Positions 35,106 through 40,247 of a stretch of 40,247 nt of DNA are shown here, piece after piece. The notes under the pieces are model-generated. The model was not told the DNA's origin and did no database searches. It saw nothing but the letters and a program-made list of their open reading frames with translations. Every line of letters begins with the position of its first letter. The stretch's first letter is position 1. Origin of the DNA: Propionibacteriaceae bacterium (GTDB lineage: Bacteria > Actinomycetota > Actinomycetes > Propionibacteriales > Propionibacteriaceae); the NCBI GenBank assembly GCA_031272805.1, contig JAISTC010000021.1:1-40247 (forward strand), written 5' to 3'. A program made the position numbers and the translations under genes.

Positions 35106-38100
35106 CTATCCCCCAACCGGCGGATTTCCCGCCGGGGCCGCCAGGAGGGCGGCGAGCCCGGCCTCGTCGAGGGGGTCCGGGACGAGGTCGAGGCGGTCGT
35201 CCAGGACGGTGTAGAACCCGGCCGCCACCCTCCCCGGGTCGACCCCCTGTTGGCTCGCCCACGCCAGCCGGTACACGGCCAGTTGCAGCGGGTCGGGCGC
35301 CTGGCGGCCGGTCTTCCAGTCGACCACGAGCCAGTCGGCCCCCTCCGGCACGACGGCGGGCGCCGTGGCGCGGTCGTAGACCGCGTCAATCCGGCCCCGC
35401 AGGTGGTGGGGGCCGACGCCCAGCGTGACGGAATGCTCGACGGCGACGGGGGTTTGCCCGCCGAACCGGCCCGCCCGGAACGCCTCCTTCAGCGCGGCAA
35501 CGGGGGCGGCCGCCGGGTCCTCTTTCTCCCAGGGGTCGTCCGCCCAGTCGAGGTCGTCCAGCAAGGCCGGCCGCCGGACCGACTCCTCGACCCAGGCGTG
35601 GAACGCGCTGCCGATGCGGGCCGCCGGGGAGGGTGGCCGGGGCCACGGCCGGGCCAGCGCGGCGGCGAACTCGCTGGGGGCCCGCCGGGCGAAGACGAGC
35701 TGGCTGGTTGTGAGGTCGCCGGGCAGGGCGACGGTCACGCTGTCGCCGGGTTCGGCGGCCGCCTCCGCCACCAGCCGGGCGGCGGCCTCGTCCCAGAGCG
35801 CCACCTGGCGCCGGACCTCCTCGGGGGCGGCGGCCACCACCGCCGCCGCGGCGGCCACCGCCTCCGGCGTGGTCCGCAGGACGTCGACGCGCCGGGCCAG
35901 CGCGGCCGTCCGCGCCAGCCGCTCGGCGTCGCGGGGGTTGGGCCAGTCGTGGCCCGGGTCGGCCCCGGCCAGCGGGTTGACCCCGGCGTCCGGGGGCCGG
36001 GGCCCCGCCGTCCCCGCCCGCCGGGCGGCGTCTTCGAGGGCGAGGAAGTACGGCGACGGGCCGACCGGCGTGGCCCGCCCCGGCCGCCACCAGTGGGACG
36101 TTGCCACGAGCCGGTGCCGCGCCCGCGTCACCGCCACGTACGCCAGCCGCCGCTCCGCCCGCTCCTGGTCCTCCCGCAGCGCCTCGGCGAACGCCTTGAG
36201 CCCGGGGCCCGTGACGGCGCCCAGGGCCGGGAGGCCGCTCCGGTCGGCCCGCAGCTCGTGGGGCAGGACGGCAACCTGGGTCACGGGGTTGGCCGTCCCG
36301 CGCGTGTTCGGGAAGACCCCCTGGCCGAGCGCGGGCAGGAAGACGAGGTCCCATTCGAGGCCTTTGGCCCGGTGGACGGTCAGGAGCTTGACGGAGTCCT
36401 CGGCCGTCGTGCCGCCCCGCTCCAGCCCGATGCCGGCCTCCGCCTCGGCGTCGAGCCAGGCGAGGAAGCCCGTCAGGCCGGCCCGGCGTTCGCCGGCCGC
36501 GTACTCGGCCACGGCGTCGCGGAACCGCGCCACCTGCCGCCGCCGGGCCGAGCCCGCCGGGCCGGGCCGGGCGGCCAGTTCGGCGTCGAGGCCGGTCACG
36601 GCGATGACCCGGTCGAGCAGTTCGAGGACGGGCAGCCGGGCCAGGCTCCGGAACAATTCGAGTTCATCTGCCAGCGTCTGTAGCAGCGGGTCCGCGGCGA
36701 CCGCCGCGAGCAGGGGTTGCGGCGCGTCGTCGGCCAGGTCCAGCTCCCGGCCCAGAGCGGCCGCCGCCCGGCCCAACCCGGCGAGGCTCTCCCGGCCGAC
36801 CGCCCAGCGCGGCCCGGTCAGGAGCCGGACGAGGCTCGGGTTGTCGGCCGGGTCGAGGACCAGGCGCAGGGTGGCGACCAGGTCCGCCACCTCGGCTACG
36901 TTGATCAGCCCGCCGACCCCGACCATTTCGACCGGCACGTCCCGGTCGGTCAGCGCCTCCCACAGGTCCCCCAGGTCCCGGTTGCGCCGCGCCAGGACGG
37001 CGACCTCCCGCCACTCCGGGGCCTCCCCCGCCGTCAGCGCCCGGGCGATCCGGTCGGCGATCCACGTGACCTCCTCGTCCCACGTGGCGAAGCCCGCCGT
37101 CTCGACCACGCCTTCGCCGGCCTCGGCCGCCGCCCGGACGAGCCGGTCCGGCGCGCCCGCCCGCAGGGGTTCGGCCAGGTCGTTGGCCGCCGCGATGATG
37201 GCCCGGTCGGACCGCCGGTTGACGGCCAGCCCGAACTGGGCGGCAGGCCGGCCGGCGACGGAGTAGTGGGGCGCGAAGTCGGCCAGGTTGCTGGCGGAGG
37301 CGCCGCGCCAGCCGTAGATGGACTGGAACGGGTCGCCGACCGCCAGGACCGGCCGCCCCGGATCGGACCCTTCGGGCCCGAACAGCCGCCGCAGCAGGAC
37401 GCCCTGGGCGACCGACGTGTCCTGGAACTCGTCGAGGAGGACGACCGCGCCCCGCCGGGCGAAGTCCGCCCGGGCCACCGGCAGCCGGGTCACGAGGTCG
37501 ATCGCCGCCCGCATCTGGTCCGCGTACTCGGTCCAGCCGAGCTCGCGCTTGCGGGCCGCGTACGCCTCCCGCAACGCCAGGAGGTCGAGGCGGGCGGCGG
37601 CCGTCGCGTCCGCCTTCTTGACCTCGGCGTAGACGTTGCCCCGGGTATTGGGCGGCGCGGCCGCCAGGTGGGCGCGGAACGCCGCCGTGGCGGCCACGAG
37701 ATCGGCCGGGTCCACCAGGTTGGAGTTGAGCGCGGCGTCCAGGTCGAGGACCCAGCCGGTCAACGTCCGCTCGGAGTAGCCGTCGAGCGCGCCGAGCGGC
37801 CCGGCGGCCGCCGCCACCACCTCGGCCGCCAGCCGGTAGCGGCCCGCGTCGTCCAGCAGCCGGGCGGGCCGGTCAAGCCCGAGCCAGGCGCCGTAGTCGC
37901 CGACGAGGCGGGCGGCGAAGGCGTCGTACGTGGCGACGAGGGGTTCGCCGAGGCCCTCGCCGAGCGGCCGGCCCGCCGTCGCCAGGGCCTCCGCGATGCG
38001 GCGGCCGAGCTGGGCGGCGGCCTTGCGGGTGAAGGTCAGGCCGACGACCTGGCCCGGCTCGATCTGGCCGGTCAGGACGAGCCAGACGACCCGGGCGGCC

Positions 38101-38237
38101 ATGACGGTCGTCTTGCCGGACCCGGCGGCGGCCTGGACCAGGCCGGAGCCGAGGGGCGCGGCGATGGCCGCCAGTTGCTCGTCCGAGAACGGGACGCCGA
38201 GGACCGCGGCCAGGTCGGCCGGTCGGAACTCGATCAT
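35106..38237 (-). CDS. adnB: UvrD/AddA-type helicase-nuclease (AdnB-like)
   Basis: SDEQLAAIAAPLGSGLVQAAAGSGKTTVMAARV, VVLLDEFQDTS, LLTVHRAKGLEWDLVFLP; C-terminal nuclease motif WLVVDWKTGRQ. Confidence 0.82.
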   Translation of the reverse strand: MIEFRPADLAAVLGVPFSDEQLAAIAAPLGSGLVQAAAGSGKTTVMAARVVWLVLTGQIEPGQVVGLTFTRKAAAQLGRRIAEALATAGRPLGEGLGEPLVATYDAFAARLVGDYGAWLGLDRPARLLDDAGRYRLAAEVVAAAAGPLGALDGYSERTLTGWVLDLDAALNSNLVDPADLVAATAAFRAHLAAAPPNTRGNVYAEVKKADATAAARLDLLALREAYAARKRELGWTEYADQMRAAIDLVTRLPVARADFARRGAVVLLDEFQDTSVAQGVLLRRLFGPEGSDPGRPVLAVGDPFQSIYGWRGASASNLADFAPHYSVAGRPAAQFGLAVNRRSDRAIIAAANDLAEPLRAGAPDRLVRAAAEAGEGVVETAGFATWDEEVTWIADRIARALTAGEAPEWREVAVLARRNRDLGDLWEALTDRDVPVEMVGVGGLINVAEVADLVATLRLVLDPADNPSLVRLLTGPRWAVGRESLAGLGRAAAALGRELDLADDAPQPLLAAVAADPLLQTLADELELFRSLARLPVLELLDRVIAVTGLDAELAARPGPAGSARRRQVARFRDAVAEYAAGERRAGLTGFLAWLDAEAEAGIGLERGGTTAEDSVKLLTVHRAKGLEWDLVFLPALGQGVFPNTRGTANPVTQVAVLPHELRADRSGLPALGAVTGPGLKAFAEALREDQERAERRLAYVAVTRARHRLVATSHWWRPGRATPVGPSPYFLALEDAARRAGTAGPRPPDAGVNPLAGADPGHDWPNPRDAERLARTAALARRVDVLRTTPEAVAAAAAVVAAAPEEVRRQVALWDEAAARLVAEAAAEPGDSVTVALPGDLTTSQLVFARRAPSEFAAALARPWPRPPSPAARIGSAFHAWVEESVRRPALLDDLDWADDPWEKEDPAAAPVAALKEAFRAGRFGGQTPVAVEHSVTLGVGPHHLRGRIDAVYDRATAPAVVPEGADWLVVDWKTGRQAPDPLQLAVYRLAWASQQGVDPGRVAAGFYTVLDDRLDLVPDPLDEAGLAALLAAPAGNPPVGG

Positions 38238-40247
38238 GCGGCCTCCTCGTCCACGGCGTGGACCGGGCAGCTCGACCGGAACACGCAGTAGCGGCAGGCC
38301 GTCCCGGCGACCGCCGGGTAGCGGTCCTCGGCTTGGATGAGCGCGGCGGCGGCCAGGGCGTGGTGGACCCACGTCGGGTAGTCACGCTGTCCGCCCAAGC
38401 GGGCTTGCCCGGCGTCGGTCAGCCCGGCGTAGGCGGGGTCGGGGTCGAGGTAGGGCGCCTCGGCCAGGGGGGCCTGGACGTACGTCTTGGGGAGCGGCGC
38501 CTGGTCGTCGGCCGGGCGCAGGTAGACGAGGGTGGGGCCGTCCACGACGGGGGCAGGTCCGAGGTCCGCGCCGAGGCCGCCCGCGGCGACGGCCAGTTGG
38601 TACAAGCCGAGCTGGGCGTGGGCGGCCACCTGCTTGGCGGTCGGGGCGGTCTTGCCGGTCTTGAAGTCGACGATCCGGAGCCGGCCGCCGGCGTCCGCGT
38701 CGACCCGGTCGAACCGTCCGCGCAGCCGCACCGTCCACTCCCCCGCCGCGACCGTGGCGTCGAACTGCTGCTCCAAGCCGACGACGCGCCGGCCGGCCTC
38801 GGCCCGAGCCCAGGCGCAGTAGCGGTCGAGCGCCTGGTGCGCCGCCGCCTGCTCGACCCGCGACTTCCACTCGACGGTGAACCCGAGGGAGGGCCAGCGC
38901 TGATCCAGCTCCAGCCCGGCCGCCTCAGCCGTCAGCTCCCCGACGGCCAGGCGCTGGACCAGCCCATGAATCAGGCTCCCGAGCCGGGTAGCGGTCCCGG
39001 CCAGCGGTTCGGCCGCGGCCCGCCGCGACAAGAACCACCGCCGCGGACACTCCAAGATCCCCTCCAGCGAACTGGCGGTCAGGGACACGGGGTCGCCCAG
39101 GCCATGGGGTCCGGCACCGTGGCCACCCAGGCCACGGGGTCGGGCACCGTGGCCACCCAGGCCATCGGGTCCGGCACCGTGGCTACCCAGGCCATGGGGT
39201 CGGGCACCGTGGCTACGGAGCGAGGAACGAGCGACAGCCACGGGGCCTGACACCGTGGCCCCCGCAGCGAACACTCCCGCCTCCCCAGACCACCAGTCCC
39301 CCGGCTCAACGGACTCCAGCCGGTCCGCCAACCGCGCCAACCGCACCACCGCCGCCTCGCGCAACCCCGGCGCCACGCCCGGATCGGTCGCCGCCTGCCG
39401 CAAGACCCCGACCAGACCGGCCACGCTCGTGACCCCCGGCTCCGGCTGCGCCACCGCCTGGACCGCCACCCCGAGATCGTCCATGAACCGCGACGGCCGC
39501 AGGTCCCCGGTCCCGCCGTCGTCAACCGCCGTCACGATCAGCGCCTCCCGGGCCCGCCCGCAGGCGGAGTAGAACAACCGCCGCTCGGCGGCCAGCGCCT
39601 CGCGCAAGGTCGGCGGCCCGAGCCGCCCGTCGTCGGTCAGGTCGCCCAGCCTGAACCGGTCGGCGGGCTCGCGCAGGACCGGCCAGAGCCCCTCGTTGAC
39701 CCCGGCCACGACGACGACGCCCCACTCCCGGCCCTTGGCCCGGTGGGCGGTCAGGACGGCCACCCCGGGCCGGTACTCCTCCGGCGCCCGCGGCGCGCCG
39801 ACGGGGATCGCCTGGGCCTCGACCTCGTCCCGGAACACGGCCAGGCCGAGGGCCCCGGTCAACTCCGCCCGGCGGTGGGCCAGGTCGAACAGGGCGCACA
39901 CCGCGTCGAGGTCACGCTCGGCCACCAGCCGGGCGGCCGGGTCGCCGGCCAGCCCGTCCCGGACCTGCTCGGGCCAAGCCGACGTCTCCCACGCCCGCCA
40001 CAGCAGGTCGACCACCGGCACCCCGTCGGGCGCAGCGGCCGCGCCGACCCGTTCCAGCAGGTCGGCCACAGCGGCCTCCTCGGCCAGCGGCACATCCGTC
40101 CAGCCGATGGCCACCGGCACCCCCGCCGCCGTCAACCCCGACGCCAGCGGCCCCACCGTCCGGCTCGACCGCACCACCACGGCCATATCGGTCCAGTCTC
40201 GCCCGGCCAGCCGCTCCGCCCGCAACCACCCCGCGATCCAAGCCACC
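38234..40247 (-). CDS. adnA: UvrD/AddB-type helicase with C-terminal Fe-S PD-(D/E)XK nuclease (AdnA-like), 5' end outside window
   Basis: VLTAHRAKGREWGVVVVAGVNEGLWP; LECPRRWFLSRR...CRYCVFRSSCPV Cys cluster; LRIVDFKTGKTAPT. ATGA overlap with the adnB-like gene. Confidence 0.78.
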   Translation of the reverse strand, partial: VAWIAGWLRAERLAGRDWTDMAVVVRSSRTVGPLASGLTAAGVPVAIGWTDVPLAEEAAVADLLERVGAAAAPDGVPVVDLLWRAWETSAWPEQVRDGLAGDPAARLVAERDLDAVCALFDLAHRRAELTGALGLAVFRDEVEAQAIPVGAPRAPEEYRPGVAVLTAHRAKGREWGVVVVAGVNEGLWPVLREPADRFRLGDLTDDGRLGPPTLREALAAERRLFYSACGRAREALIVTAVDDGGTGDLRPSRFMDDLGVAVQAVAQPEPGVTSVAGLVGVLRQAATDPGVAPGLREAAVVRLARLADRLESVEPGDWWSGEAGVFAAGATVSGPVAVARSSLRSHGARPHGLGSHGAGPDGLGGHGARPRGLGGHGAGPHGLGDPVSLTASSLEGILECPRRWFLSRRAAAEPLAGTATRLGSLIHGLVQRLAVGELTAEAAGLELDQRWPSLGFTVEWKSRVEQAAAHQALDRYCAWARAEAGRRVVGLEQQFDATVAAGEWTVRLRGRFDRVDADAGGRLRIVDFKTGKTAPTAKQVAAHAQLGLYQLAVAAGGLGADLGPAPVVDGPTLVYLRPADDQAPLPKTYVQAPLAEAPYLDPDPAYAGLTDAGQARLGGQRDYPTWVHHALAAAALIQAEDRYPAVAGTACRYCVFRSSCPVHAVDEEAA
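39096..39260. repeat. Mosaic dispersed repeat, four-unit copy (B) inside the adnA-like CDS
   Basis: Four 30-bp units (39096, 39126, 39156, 39186), consensus CCCAGGCCATGGGGTCSGGCACCGTGGCYA, then the 45-bp tail at 39216-39260. Confidence 0.9.

Noticed and set aside
39096-39215. CRISPR array
   Set aside because: The 30-bp units are directly adjacent with no spacers and lie in a coding frame.

Overview
This is a 40 kb window from a high-GC, actinobacterial-style genome. It is densely coded, with many ATGA start/stop overlaps and no rRNA, tRNA or CRISPR array that I could see. Left to right it contains: (i) an operon for a very large, internally duplicated beta-helix/CSLREA-like surface protein, translationally coupled to two SipW/camelysin-type exported proteins; (ii) an amidohydrolase and an isochorismatase-family gene, divergent and bracketed by an inverted pair of 28-bp REP-like elements; (iii) a small membrane operon with an unlisted 51-aa ORF and a subtilisin-fold protein that appears to lack most of its catalytic residues; (iv) a carbohydrate locus (solute-binding protein, two ABC permeases fused into one 627-aa ORF, URO-D-like protein, uncharacterised GH-like protein, DeoR regulator, ROK kinase, SIS protein); (v) an apparently internally deleted DUF3800 gene; (vi) metX-metW; (vii) a 1449-aa tandem 2-hydroxyacyl-CoA dehydratase activase-type protein; (viii) VanZ-RDD, GH13 amylase, map, nudC and a Tyr-rich secreted protein; (ix) an AdnAB-like helicase-nuclease pair. 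The least explained signals are a dispersed mosaic minisatellite family (three copies, one expanded in frame inside the adnA-like gene), a run of genes with a TANNNT box exactly 6 nt upstream of the start codon (leaderless-type promoters, including a back-to-back divergent pair), the pseudo-protease operon and the fused permease. All assignments come from reading the sequence and motifs by eye. No database search was run.
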